Source of the DNA: DAISKN01 sp963716925
GTDB taxonomy: Bacteria > Acidobacteriota > Vicinamibacteria > Marinacidobacterales > SMYC01
DNA: 64,000 bases
Reading direction: 5' to 3'
Assembly: GCA_963716925.1 (NCBI GenBank)
Contig: CAVQUX010000014.1
Coordinates: forward strand, 744,001 to 808,000
Positions 8,358 through 16,906 of this stretch are shown piece by piece. The notes beneath the pieces were generated by a model, which saw only the letters and a list, made by a program, of their open reading frames with translations, was not told where the DNA came from and ran no database searches. A program made the position numbers and the translations under genes. Each line of letters starts with the position of its first letter. Within the stretch, counting starts at the first letter, position 1.

Positions 8358-9691
8358 GGCGCTTCTCCGATCGCCGCCCTGGCCGCTTCCTCGACGCCCT
8401 TCGCCAGGGACTCGATCTCGGCGCGCTCCGGCCCCTCCATCATGATGCGAAGCAACGGCTCGGTGCCCGAGTAGCGCACCAGCACCCGGCCGCGGCTCCC
8501 GAGCCTCCGCACGGCCTCGTCGATCGCGCGCGAGAGCACGGGCACGTCCGCGACCTCGGGCCTCTCTCTAACGCGCACGTTGAGCAGGACCTGAGGGAAA
8601 GGATCGAGCCGCCCGAGCTCGTTCAGGCTCCGGCCCTCGAGTGCCAGCACCCGCAAGACCTGAAGGAGCGTCAGCAACCCGTCGCCCGTCGAGCCGTAGT
8701 CGCTGAAGATGATGTGTCCCGACTGCTCACCGCCGAGGATGATATTACGTTCCGCCATCTCCTGGGCGACATACTTGTCTCCCACCGGAGCGCGATACAG
8801 ACGCACCCCCTCCTCCGCGAGGGCCCGTTCGAGCGCCATGTTGCTCATCACCGTGGCCACGACGGCGTCCCCGCGTCCTTCCTTCCTCAGTCGCCGGGCG
8901 CAGAGAAGGAGAATCGCGTCCCCGTCGATCACCCTGCCGCTTCCGTCGACCATCAGGAGCCGATCGCCATCGCCGTCGAGGGCGGCCCCCAGATCGCATC
9001 CCCTTTCGACTACCGCGGCGCTCACGGCGCCCATGTAGGTCGAGCCGCACTGGTGGTTGATGTTCTCCCCGTCCGGCTCTGCGGAGAGTGGATGCACCAC
9101 CAGGCCTAGCTCCCTCAGAAGCCGCGGGCCCACGCGAAACCCGGCCCCGTTCGCGCAGTCGAGCGCGATCTCGAGCTTGGGCAGGCGCACCCTGGCATCG
9201 TGAGGGATGGCCGCCAGCAGGTGGTCGAGGTAGAGCTCTTCGAAACGGGGGTCGGGGTCGGCGAGGGCGGAGGTTTCTTCCGGCACCTCTTCGGTCCGGG
9301 CGACGTCGCGGGCGATCCGCGCCTCGAGATCCGCGCTCGACTTCGATCCTTCCGCCGTGAACACCTTGATGCCGTTGTCGCGATAGGGATTGTGCGAAGC
9401 GGAGAGGACCACTCCGGCGTCGAAGCCTTCGCTCCGGGTGAGATAGGCGACGGCCGGCGTAGTGACGACCCCCGCCGACTCGGCCGTGGCCCCGCCCTTC
9501 GCGAGCCCGCTCATGAGCCAACGTTCGAGGTCGGGTCCGCTGCGGCGAGTATCGCGGCCGAGGAGCACCCGCGGGGAGGGAGCCTCGAGGTTGCGCGCGA
9601 GCGCCAGGCCGACCCGAATCACGGTGGCCCGATCGAGCGGAGGCTCGTAGGCGACGCCGCGAATTCCGTCCGTGCCGAACAACTGTGTCAT
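8354..9691 (-). CDS. glmM: Phosphoglucosamine mutase
   Basis: Interconverts glucosamine 6-phosphate and glucosamine 1-phosphate for UDP-GlcNAc, hence peptidoglycan and LPS. The 445-aa protein begins LFGTDGIRG, has the phosphoserine loop LSASHNPYRDNGIK (S99), the metal site DGDGDR, the sugar-binding GGEQSGH and the C-terminal phosphate loop RYSGTEPLLRIM. The start overlaps the cdaR stop by 4 nt. The cdaA-cdaR-glmM order is conserved in Firmicutes, where GlmM can inhibit CdaA. Confidence 0.97.
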   Translation of the reverse strand: MTQLFGTDGIRGVAYEPPLDRATVIRVGLALARNLEAPSPRVLLGRDTRRSGPDLERWLMSGLAKGGATAESAGVVTTPAVAYLTRSEGFDAGVVLSASHNPYRDNGIKVFTAEGSKSSADLEARIARDVARTEEVPEETSALADPDPRFEELYLDHLLAAIPHDARVRLPKLEIALDCANGAGFRVGPRLLRELGLVVHPLSAEPDGENINHQCGSTYMGAVSAAVVERGCDLGAALDGDGDRLLMVDGSGRVIDGDAILLLCARRLRKEGRGDAVVATVMSNMALERALAEEGVRLYRAPVGDKYVAQEMAERNIILGGEQSGHIIFSDYGSTGDGLLTLLQVLRVLALEGRSLNELGRLDPFPQVLLNVRVRERPEVADVPVLSRAIDEAVRRLGSRGRVLVRYSGTEPLLRIMMEGPERAEIESLAKGVEEAARAAIGEAP

Positions 9692-10587
9692 TGTATCTGA
9701 ACCTGGATCTGTTGGGGCTCGATCGAGAGAACCTGGAACGAGCTTGCGTCGGGCGCCGGGAACAGGATGACCGGAGCCACGGTGTGCCGTCCGGGAACGA
9801 GCTCGGAAATCTGGACCTGGGCGAGGAGGTCTTCGGCCCGGAGCTGCTCGACGAGGCTCCTCGGACCCTCGATCCGGACCTTGACCGTCCCCGGCGTGAG
9901 CCGGGCGGCTCTGTCCTCCGGAAGAACTTTCACCGCCACGGAGAGCTCACGGCGCTGGTGCTCCTCGCGGACATCGAGGGCGAGCGCGACATTGAGCTCC
10001 CGCTCGACCCTCACCAGCGGGTCGATCTCGATCCGCACCAGCCGGGAGTAGGGCTCTCGAAGCCCGTCCACCGAGACCGGCTCGGTCGTCACCTGCTCCA
10101 GGCCGGAAACGTGGGACGCGGGACCCACGACGTCGATGCTTTCCGGCGACAGGCCGATGTGGTAGAGCTCGAAGCCCTCGGCGGGGGAGCCGACGACGCG
10201 GGGAATCACCTCGACCGTCCGCTGTACGGTCCGGTCGAGCACGATCCGGACGCTGGTCGGAGTCACTCTCATCACTCTCGCTCCGAACGGCGCCGACACC
10301 TCCCTCGGGGTGAGGTAAGCGAGCCGCTCCCCCGGCTGGGCGTCCTCGAGCTCGACCCCGATGTTGACGTCCTGGGGGGTGAGCCGCCTCAGGACCTCCG
10401 CCGGGCCGCGGAGACGGACCTCGACCTGCTGCACCGATTCGTCGATCACCTCGAGTCCTTCGGGCAAATCGCGGAGCTCGATGGGAATCGCCAGGGAGAA
10501 CTCGGCTTCCTGCTCGCGCGCCACCGCGTACCACAGCGAAAAGCCGAGAAGGACGGAGAGCAATTTGAGGCCCAGATGCTCTCTCAT
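9688..10587 (-). CDS. cdaR: YbbR-domain protein, CdaA regulator
   Basis: Membrane-anchored protein of 299 aa. One N-terminal membrane segment (LGLKLLSVLLGFSLWYAVA) is followed by about three tandem YbbR domains exposed outside, each with the alternating pattern typical of the family (for example LEVIDESVQQVEVRLRG and VRIEGPRSLVEQL). YbbR proteins bind and modulate the diadenylate cyclase CdaA. The start at 10587 is fixed by its ATGA overlap with the cdaA stop and by the signal-anchor; an upstream extension of the frame is not coding. Coupled downstream to glmM by another 4-nt overlap. Confidence 0.9.
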   Translation of the reverse strand: MREHLGLKLLSVLLGFSLWYAVAREQEAEFSLAIPIELRDLPEGLEVIDESVQQVEVRLRGPAEVLRRLTPQDVNIGVELEDAQPGERLAYLTPREVSAPFGARVMRVTPTSVRIVLDRTVQRTVEVIPRVVGSPAEGFELYHIGLSPESIDVVGPASHVSGLEQVTTEPVSVDGLREPYSRLVRIEIDPLVRVERELNVALALDVREEHQRRELSVAVKVLPEDRAARLTPGTVKVRIEGPRSLVEQLRAEDLLAQVQISELVPGRHTVAPVILFPAPDASSFQVLSIEPQQIQVQIQ

Positions 10588-11468
10588 CGCTTCGCCGCGC
10601 GCGCCTCCGCAGTCTCCTCGACCGCGGCGCCCTCGACGCTCTCCCGGGCGTCCGCGGAATCCCGGGCCGGTTGCGGCGCCTCTGCTTTTCCCATGGCTTC
10701 CTTGAGACGCGAGCGGAAAGACTCCATTTCCAGACCGAAGTCGATGACCCCGTCCTCCACCAGGCTCACGTTGCCTGTCTCCTCCGAGACCACGACGGCG
10801 ACGGCGTCGGTGTCCTCGGTGATTCCGATCGCCGCCCGGTGGCGCGTGCCGAGCTCCTTCGAGAGCTGGGGGTTGATCGAGATGGGAAGAAAGCACGCGG
10901 CAGCGGCGATCCGGTCTCCCTGGACGATGACGGCGCCGTCGTGCAGAGGAGATTTGGGGTTGAAGATCGAAAGCAGCAGATCGTAATTGACCACGGCGTC
11001 CAGGAGAATCCCGCCCTCGACGTATCCGCGGAGGCCGATGTCGCGCTCGAGCACCACGATGGCCCCCATGCGCCGCTGCGCCAGGCTCCGGACCGCGAAC
11101 GCGATCTCATCGAGCGTTCCCGGGCTCGAGGAAGGATTCAAGAAGCGGAACAGAGGGGCCTGCCCGATCTGGGCGAGCGCTTTCCGGAGCTCCTGCTGGT
11201 AGAGCACGATGACCGCGAAGCCGATATAAGCGAGCGATTTCTGGAGGAGCCAGTTGACGGTCGAGAGCTCCGCCCACTGGGATGCGAAGAAGAACACCAC
11301 GAGCACCAGGGTCCCGACGACCATCTGGAACGCGCGGCTTCCGCGGATGAGCTGGAGGAGCTTGTAGATGAGATAGCTGACGATGGCGATGTCGAGGACC
11401 GCGATCCACGAGAGCCTCTGCGCCAGCGCCTCGAGGAACTGGACGATCTCGTTCGTGGGTCCGCTCAT
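10584..11468 (-). CDS. cdaA: Diadenylate cyclase (c-di-AMP synthase)
   Basis: Makes cyclic di-AMP from two ATP. The 294-aa protein has an N-terminal block of about three membrane helices (WIAVLDIAIVSYLIYKLL, MVVGTLVLVVFFFASQW, LAYIGFAVIVLYQQELR) and a DAC domain with both catalytic motifs: DGA in LHDGAVIVQGDR and RHR in GTRHRAAIGITED. A C-terminal tail of about 45 residues rich in Ala and Glu is unusual. It overlaps folP upstream and cdaR downstream by 4 nt each. c-di-AMP commonly controls potassium and osmotic balance; a Kup potassium transporter is encoded 35 kb away. Confidence 0.96.
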   Translation of the reverse strand: MSGPTNEIVQFLEALAQRLSWIAVLDIAIVSYLIYKLLQLIRGSRAFQMVVGTLVLVVFFFASQWAELSTVNWLLQKSLAYIGFAVIVLYQQELRKALAQIGQAPLFRFLNPSSSPGTLDEIAFAVRSLAQRRMGAIVVLERDIGLRGYVEGGILLDAVVNYDLLLSIFNPKSPLHDGAVIVQGDRIAAAACFLPISINPQLSKELGTRHRAAIGITEDTDAVAVVVSEETGNVSLVEDGVIDFGLEMESFRSRLKEAMGKAEAPQPARDSADARESVEGAAVEETAEARAAKR

Positions 11469-12382
11469 GGGCCGCCCTCGGACATCGCCGGGACCCTCGC
11501 TCGGGGGGCTCCTTCGACGCCCTGGTTCTTGATGGCATCGGCCACCGAGACCACGTGCCGCATCTCGCGAACGTCGTGCACCCGCACCACCGAAGCCCCG
11601 AGGAGCACCGCGCAGGCGACGCTCGCGGCGGTGCCGAGGAGCCGGTCTTCGTCATCGATGCCCGCGCGGCGTGGGGCCTGTCCCGAAAGGATCCGTCCGA
11701 GGAAGCTCTTGCGCGAGGTGCCGACGAGGATCGGCTTCGAGAGCTCCAAGAGGGACGGGAGGTGATGAAGGAGCGTCAGGTTGTGCTCCAGGGTCTTGCC
11801 GAAGCCGATGCCGGGATCGACGAGGATGGAACCGCTCGAGACTCCCGCCGATTCCGCCTCGTCGATCGCCCGCCCGAGGTACTCGGTGACTTCGGCCACC
11901 ACGTCCCGGTAGGAAGGGGACGACTGCATCGTGGACGGCGTTCCCTTCATGTGCATTAGCACCAGACCCGCTTTTGCCCGGGCGACGACCTCCGCCATCC
12001 GGGGGTCGCCCAGTGCGGAGACGTCGTTCACGATGTCCGCCCCGGCCTCGAGCGCTCGTTCCGCCACCGCCGCGTTACGGGTGTCGACGGAAATGAGGAC
12101 GCGGGAGAGAGGGCGAAGGCGGGCCACCACCGGCACCACCCGCCGGATCTCTTCGACGGCGTCCACGGGTGAGGCCCCCGGACGGGTCGACTCGCCGCCG
12201 ACATCGACGATGTCGGCCCCCGCTTCCACCTGTTTGAGGGCGAACGCGAGAGCCTCATCGGGGTCGAGGCGACGGCTTCCGGGGTAGAAAGAGTCGGGAG
12301 TGACGTTCACCACCCCCATGAGAGCGGTCGTCTCCCCGAGCTTCAGTGCTCCATTCTTCGCTCGGAAGGTCAGAGAGCGCAC
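11465..12382 (-). CDS. folP: Dihydropteroate synthase
   Basis: Joins dihydropterin pyrophosphate to p-aminobenzoate in folate synthesis. The 305-aa protein has all the family boxes: MGVVNVTPDSFYPGSRR, VDVGGESTRPGA, ISVDTRNAAVAE, IVNDVSALGD, LMHMKGTP and DPGIGFGKTLEHN. It is the last gene to carry an independent start before the run folP-cdaA-cdaR-glmM-pdxJ, all joined by 4-nt overlaps. The PTPS-III-like gene at 4.4 kb may supply the upstream pterin step. Confidence 0.97.
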   Translation of the reverse strand: MRSLTFRAKNGALKLGETTALMGVVNVTPDSFYPGSRRLDPDEALAFALKQVEAGADIVDVGGESTRPGASPVDAVEEIRRVVPVVARLRPLSRVLISVDTRNAAVAERALEAGADIVNDVSALGDPRMAEVVARAKAGLVLMHMKGTPSTMQSSPSYRDVVAEVTEYLGRAIDEAESAGVSSGSILVDPGIGFGKTLEHNLTLLHHLPSLLELSKPILVGTSRKSFLGRILSGQAPRRAGIDDEDRLLGTAASVACAVLLGASVVRVHDVREMRHVVSVADAIKNQGVEGAPRARVPAMSEGGP

Positions 12383-12552
12383 TTCCGGACTTCCTGATGG
12401 GTCGCCGCGAGTCGTCGAAGCCGCGGTCGAGCTGGTTCTCTAGCTAGTAGCTCCGCTCCGAGGAACGGATCCGGAAGAACCCAGAGGCGCATCGAACGCG
12501 ACGGCGCCAAGAAGAAATCCAACGCCAGGGGCGTATCCTTTTCGTATTTCCT

Positions 12553-12585
12553 CTTTGCGTCTTCGCATCTTCGCGCCTTTGCGTT
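12553..12585. repeat. 33-bp dispersed repeat (copy A), ctttgcgtc units
   Basis: Noncoding copy of a 9-bp-periodic sequence of the form ctttgcgtc-ttcgcat-ctt-cgcgcctttgcgtt in the 217-bp ftsH-folP gap. It matches the arm at 18052-18084 in length and at most positions, and about 20 bp of flank (atcc...gtatttc) is also alike, so the two are copies of one element. The rest of this gap shows no gene or clear promoter. Confidence 0.7.
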
Positions 12586-12599
12586 CGTTCCTGACGTGA

Positions 12600-14531
12600 C
12601 TAGGTTTGAGTGACGCTTCCCGGATTCTGCAGGATGGGAGGGGTGAGGGCGGCCTTCCGCTCCTTCTCCTTCGATTCTTTGGCATCCGCTTTTTCCGGAG
12701 CGACTTCGTCCACGGATTCCCGCGCCTTCAAAGGCAGTCCTTCGACCAGCAACCGGACTTCCTCTGCGTCGAGGACCTCGCGCTCGAGGAGGGCCTCTGC
12801 CACCGTCTGCAGGAGCGGTCGGTGCTCCGTCAGGATGTGCCGGGCTCGCGCGTAGTTCTGTTCGACGATCCGCTTGACCTCCTGGTCGATCTTGATCGCC
12901 GTGTCCTCGGAATAATCCTGGTGTCTCGCGATGTCCCTACCGAGAAACACCTGCTCCTCCCGCCTTCCGAAGGTCAGGGGGCCCATCTTCTCGCTCATGC
13001 CCCACTCGCAGACCATCTTCCGGGCGAGCTCCGTGGCTTTCTCCAGGTCGTCGTGGGCGCCGGTGGTCAACTGGTTGAGGATGATCTCCTCGGCGATCCG
13101 CCCGCCCATCTTCACCGCGATCATCGCCTCGACGTAGTCGCGGTCGTGGCTGTAGCGATCGGATTCGGGAAGCAGCATGGTGACGCCCATCGCCATGCCC
13201 CGGGGGATGATCGTCACCTTGTGGATGGGGTCGGCCTTTTCGATGAACGTCGCGACCAGCGCGTGTCCCGCCTCGTGAAAGGCGGTGGTCCGCTTCTCGT
13301 GGTCGCTCATGATGAGAGAGCGCCGCTCCGAGCCCATCAGGACCTTGTCCTTGGCCTCCTCGAAGTCGGCCATCTTCACCACCTTCTGGCCGCGGCGCGC
13401 CGCGTTCAGCGCGGCTTCGTTCACCATGTTGGCGAGGTCCGCGCCGGAGAAACCGGGGGTTCCCCGGGCCAGGATCGAGAGGTTCACGTCGTTCGCGAGA
13501 GGAATGCGGCTGGTGTGCACCTTGAGGACGCCTTCGCGCCCGGCGACGTCGGGGAGCGAGACCACCACCCGGCGGTCGAAGCGTCCCGGGCGGAGGAGCG
13601 CGGGATCGAGCACGTCGGGCCGGTTGGTGGCGGCGATGAGGATGACCCCCTCGTTCGACTCGAACCCGTCCATTTCCACCAGGAGCTGGTTCAGCGTCTG
13701 CTCGCGCTCGTCGTGGCCGCCGCCCAGGCCCGCTCCGCGGTGCCGTCCGACGGCGTCGATCTCGTCGATGAAAATGATGCAGGGGGCGTTCTTCTTCCCC
13801 TGCTCGAAGAGGTCCCGCACCCGGCTCGCTCCGACACCCACGAACATCTCGACGAAGTCCGAGCCGCTGATGGAGAAGAACGGCACGTTGGCCTCGCCCG
13901 AGATCGCGCGCGCGAGGAGGGTCTTTCCCGTTCCCGGAGGCCCCATGAGGAGAACGCCCTTGGGGATCCTCCCGCCGAGCTTCTGGAACTTCTGAGGCTC
14001 GCGGAGGAAGTCGATGATCTCCTGGAGCTCCTCCTTCGCCTCGTCGACGCCGGCGACGTCCTTGAACGTCACTTTCTTCTGCTGGCTGCTGCTGAGCTTC
14101 GCCTTGCTCTTGCCGAAGGACAGCGCCCGGTTTCCCGAGCCCTGCATCTGCCTCATGAAAAATATGAGAAAGGCGATCATGATGACGATCGGGGTCCAAC
14201 TGATGATATGTCCGAGCCACGAGGAGCTATTGGCGTCCCGCGCGTTCACCTCGACGCCCTTGTCCAGCATGGTGTTCACCAGGTTCTCGATCTGGGGAGG
14301 AGCGAACGTCCGGAACGACTGGCCGTTCTTGAACTCGCCCGCGATCTGACTTCCGGCTCCGGACCCGGTGATGGTCACCTTGGCGACGTGTCCCCTCTCG
14401 AGCTGAGCCATGAAGTCGGAAAAGCTCAGCTGTCGTTCGTTCTTCTGGATGCGCGACGACACACTCCAGAACAGAAAGATCACGAGTGCCGCGACCATCC
14501 AGAACATCAAGTTCTTCATGGTGGAGTTCAA
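12600..14531 (-). CDS. ftsH: ATP-dependent zinc metalloprotease FtsH
   Basis: Membrane-anchored AAA+ protease for misfolded membrane proteins and regulators. The 643-aa protein has two N-terminal membrane segments (about residues 8-22 and 110-127), Walker A GPPGTGKTLLARA, Walker B CIIFIDEIDAVG, the SRH arginines (LLRPGRFDRRV) and the zinc-protease HEAGH motif. A TTG start at 14531 is preferred over the ATG at 14519 because GGAGG lies five bases before the TTG and 17 before the ATG. The C-terminal tail is Lys/Glu-rich. The order tilS-hpt-ftsH is conserved in Firmicutes. Confidence 0.97.
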   Translation of the reverse strand: MNSTMKNLMFWMVAALVIFLFWSVSSRIQKNERQLSFSDFMAQLERGHVAKVTITGSGAGSQIAGEFKNGQSFRTFAPPQIENLVNTMLDKGVEVNARDANSSSWLGHIISWTPIVIMIAFLIFFMRQMQGSGNRALSFGKSKAKLSSSQQKKVTFKDVAGVDEAKEELQEIIDFLREPQKFQKLGGRIPKGVLLMGPPGTGKTLLARAISGEANVPFFSISGSDFVEMFVGVGASRVRDLFEQGKKNAPCIIFIDEIDAVGRHRGAGLGGGHDEREQTLNQLLVEMDGFESNEGVILIAATNRPDVLDPALLRPGRFDRRVVVSLPDVAGREGVLKVHTSRIPLANDVNLSILARGTPGFSGADLANMVNEAALNAARRGQKVVKMADFEEAKDKVLMGSERRSLIMSDHEKRTTAFHEAGHALVATFIEKADPIHKVTIIPRGMAMGVTMLLPESDRYSHDRDYVEAMIAVKMGGRIAEEIILNQLTTGAHDDLEKATELARKMVCEWGMSEKMGPLTFGRREEQVFLGRDIARHQDYSEDTAIKIDQEVKRIVEQNYARARHILTEHRPLLQTVAEALLEREVLDAEEVRLLVEGLPLKARESVDEVAPEKADAKESKEKERKAALTPPILQNPGSVTQT

Positions 14532-14578
14532 TGGTGCCTCCGAATCGAAAGATTTCTCGAAACCATTTTCGACGGGAG

Positions 14579-15097
14579 CTAGCTCCGCGCGAAGCCGATG
14601 AACGGCGCTCCGCGATGCTGCTCCTCATAGCCCAATCCATAGCCGGCGACGAAGCCCTCCTTCTCGAGCTCGAAGCAGGCATAGTCCACGGGACAATCCA
14701 CTTTCCGATGCGCCTCCCGGTTGATGAGCGCTACCACCTTCAGCGACCGCGGCTTCCAGGTCTCCTGGATATGCCCGGTGATGAACGAGAGCGTGACCCC
14801 GGTGTCGACCACTCCCTGGATCAACAATACGTCGCGGCCGCCGAAATCGGTCGCAGTGCCGACCGCGATATCGACGCGCCGGGCGTCCGACGTTCCCACC
14901 TTGAGGAAGTCGCAGGTGAGCGGGAGCTCGATCGACCGGATCAGGTCCGCCATGAACACCATGGAGTTGGGAAGGATCCCGACGCAAGCCAGGTTCCCCG
15001 GAGGGAAGTCCCGGCTGATCCGGCGCCCGAGCTCCTTCACCCTCCCCCTGATCTCCTCCTCGGTGAAGAGCACCCGGAGTCCGTCGCCGGCGCTCAT
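14579..15097 (-). CDS. hpt: Hypoxanthine phosphoribosyltransferase
   Basis: Purine salvage enzyme converting hypoxanthine or guanine plus PRPP to IMP or GMP. The 172-aa protein has the family order: VLFTEEEIRGRVKELG at the start, LPNSMVFMADLIRSI, the PRPP loop VLLIQGVVDTGVTLSF, and the C-terminal FVAGYGLGYEEQHRG. The start ATG at 15097 overlaps the tilS stop (ATGA); the frame upstream of this is antisense noise. In Bacillus, HprT and TilS form a complex that affects ftsH; the same three genes are adjacent here. Confidence 0.95.
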   Translation of the reverse strand: MSAGDGLRVLFTEEEIRGRVKELGRRISRDFPPGNLACVGILPNSMVFMADLIRSIELPLTCDFLKVGTSDARRVDIAVGTATDFGGRDVLLIQGVVDTGVTLSFITGHIQETWKPRSLKVVALINREAHRKVDCPVDYACFELEKEGFVAGYGLGYEEQHRGAPFIGFARS

Positions 15098-16566
15098 GCG
15101 GTGACCCATCGGAAAACGAGCCGGGACGAGCCCGCCGAGACCCGCGACGTCTCGGATACTCCATGTCCTACCACCCAGAGGATCTCCTCCTTCGAATCGT
15201 CGAGACCCGAGGGCCCGCGCACGACCAGCGGAACCCGCGACCTGGAGTCTCGAGAGACCTTCCTGTCCATAAGATAGCGCGAGAGCGGCTTCGAGCCGGG
15301 GGCTCCCAGCGGGTGGAATCGGTCCCCCGGCCTCGGGCTTCTCACTCTGAGCTCCGGCACACGCCCGTCGTATCCCACGATGACCGCGTTTCCAAAAGGC
15401 GGGTGCTCGAACTCGCCCCTTCCCGCGGCCTCTCCCTCGGGCCCGTTCGGCCCATCCAGCTCTCGATTCGGCTCCGCGATCCGGGCCGACAGGGTGCCGA
15501 GGCACTCGGGAATCCGGACTCGGGCTGGAATCGACAATCGATACTCGAAGCCATTATAGCCGCGTTCGCTAGCTTTCCGCGCCCGCGCCACCGAGCTCCG
15601 CTGGAAACGCAGCCGGCCGAAGGAGAGCTCGACGACGAGCCCCGGAAGGTGGAGCTCGCTGCCGCTCCGGCCCTCGTCGGCCATGGCCAGGACGTCCTCG
15701 ATGTGCCCCTGAGACACGTCGCCGAGTCCCCGGAGCCGCTCGACCGCGATTCGGAGCAGGCGGCGCCGGAGGGCAAGGGGGTGACGCAGGAGCGCCGCGG
15801 ATTCGAGAAGGATCGCGTCCTCGGAGACGTTGGCCAAGAGGTCGAAAGTGTTCCTCGCCTCCCCCTCCATCCACTCCTCCTCGTCCCTGAGGAGTGCGGC
15901 GCTTCGGGCCAGGGTCTCGACCAGCCTGGGATTGTACGCCGAGGATAGCCGTGGGAGCTCCAGGTGTCGGATTCGGTTTCGCGTGAACCGCGGATCGGCG
16001 TTCGATTCGTCCTCGCGAAAGCGCGCGCCCCGCTCTTCGAGGTAAGCCTCGATCTCCTGCCGGCGGACCTCGATGAGAGGGCGGATGATTCCGCTGTCCT
16101 TGACGGGATGAATTCCTCCGAGTCCGCGGCTGCCCGAACCGCGGAGAAGGCGAAGGAGCAGCGTCTCCGCCTGATCGTCGAGGGTATGGCCGACGGCGAT
16201 TCTCTGCGCGTCGAAGCGCTTCGCCTGCGCTTCGAGGAACCGGTAGCGGGCCCTCCGGCCCTCGTCCTCGATCGAGCGCTTGCTCGCTCGCGCGCCTGAG
16301 GCGACGTCTTCGCTGCCCGAGGCGAAGGGAAGGGACAGCCTCTCCGAAAGCGAGCGGCAGAACTCCTCGTCCTCGTCGGCCTCGGGCCGCAGGCCGTGGT
16401 TCATGTGGGCGATGACCAGCGTGATCCCCAGGCGAGATCGGAGCTCGACGAGGAGCTCCGTGAGCGCCACCGAATCGGCGCCGCCCGAGAGGGCGACGAG
16501 CACCCTCTCGCCCGGACGGACCATTCGGTACCGCTCGATGGTTCGGATGACTTTCGAAACCAACAT
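15094..16566 (-). CDS. tilS: tRNA(Ile)-lysidine synthase
   Basis: Modifies C34 of the CAU anticodon of tRNA-Ile to lysidine so that it reads AUA. The PP-loop ATP motif LSGGADSVAL is near residue 28, followed by HMNHGLRPEADEDEEF, AVGHTLDDQAETLLLRLLRGSG and RPLIEVRRQEIEAYL. The C-terminal part includes the substrate-binding domain with RSPRPGDRFHPLGAPGSKPL. I chose the ATG at 16566, which places the PP-loop at the usual distance from the N-terminus; an in-frame ATG at 16662 would add 32 residues. The product is 490 aa. Confidence 0.92.
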   Translation of the reverse strand: MLVSKVIRTIERYRMVRPGERVLVALSGGADSVALTELLVELRSRLGITLVIAHMNHGLRPEADEDEEFCRSLSERLSLPFASGSEDVASGARASKRSIEDEGRRARYRFLEAQAKRFDAQRIAVGHTLDDQAETLLLRLLRGSGSRGLGGIHPVKDSGIIRPLIEVRRQEIEAYLEERGARFREDESNADPRFTRNRIRHLELPRLSSAYNPRLVETLARSAALLRDEEEWMEGEARNTFDLLANVSEDAILLESAALLRHPLALRRRLLRIAVERLRGLGDVSQGHIEDVLAMADEGRSGSELHLPGLVVELSFGRLRFQRSSVARARKASERGYNGFEYRLSIPARVRIPECLGTLSARIAEPNRELDGPNGPEGEAAGRGEFEHPPFGNAVIVGYDGRVPELRVRSPRPGDRFHPLGAPGSKPLSRYLMDRKVSRDSRSRVPLVVRGPSGLDDSKEEILWVVGHGVSETSRVSAGSSRLVFRWVTA

Positions 16567-16719
16567 CGCTCGAGGACACCACTCCAATGACTCAAAAATC
16601 GCACCGAGACGATCCTGGATGAAGCTCTCGCGTTCGCGTGGAAGTCCGTCTAAGTGTATCATGATAGAAGAGTTTCGAGAGAGCTGTCAAACCCGCCTGC
16701 TGCCGAGAGGACGAGGGCC

Positions 16720-16887
16720 ATGGACAACAAGTGTTGGCGCTGCGAGGCCACCGAGCCGGAGCGGACCATCAAGAAATGCGTGATCTGCTTCAAGTATTAC
16801 TGCAACGAATGCGAGGCCAACCGGAACGGACGCACGTTCTGCTCGAAACAATGCGGAGACTTCTTCTTCTTCGGCGACGAAGAGTGA
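16720..16887 (+). CDS. Cysteine-rich zinc-binding microprotein
   Basis: 55-aa protein with three pairs of metal-ligand-like cysteines, CWRC near the N-terminus, KKCVICFKYYCNEC in the middle, and FCSKQCGDF, followed by an aromatic/acidic tail FFFFGDEE. The spacing resembles a treble-clef or cross-braced two-zinc module. ATG at 16720 is preceded by a purine-rich agaggacgaggg. It lies 19 bp before gpsA and is probably co-transcribed. No family could be named; likely a protein-protein or RNA-binding adapter. Confidence 0.7.
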   Translation: MDNKCWRCEATEPERTIKKCVICFKYYCNECEANRNGRTFCSKQCGDFFFFGDEE

Positions 16888-16906
16888 CGGGGGAAGCCCG
16901 CAAGAC

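Noticed and set aside
12383..12552. Possible tRNA or small RNA in the ftsH-folP gap
   Set aside because: No cloverleaf-compatible arms or T-loop consensus found by eye.
12606..14582. 658-aa open frame antisense to ftsH
   Set aside because: FtsH is unambiguous; the reverse frame is low-complexity His/Leu/Arg/Asp sequence typical of shadow frames.
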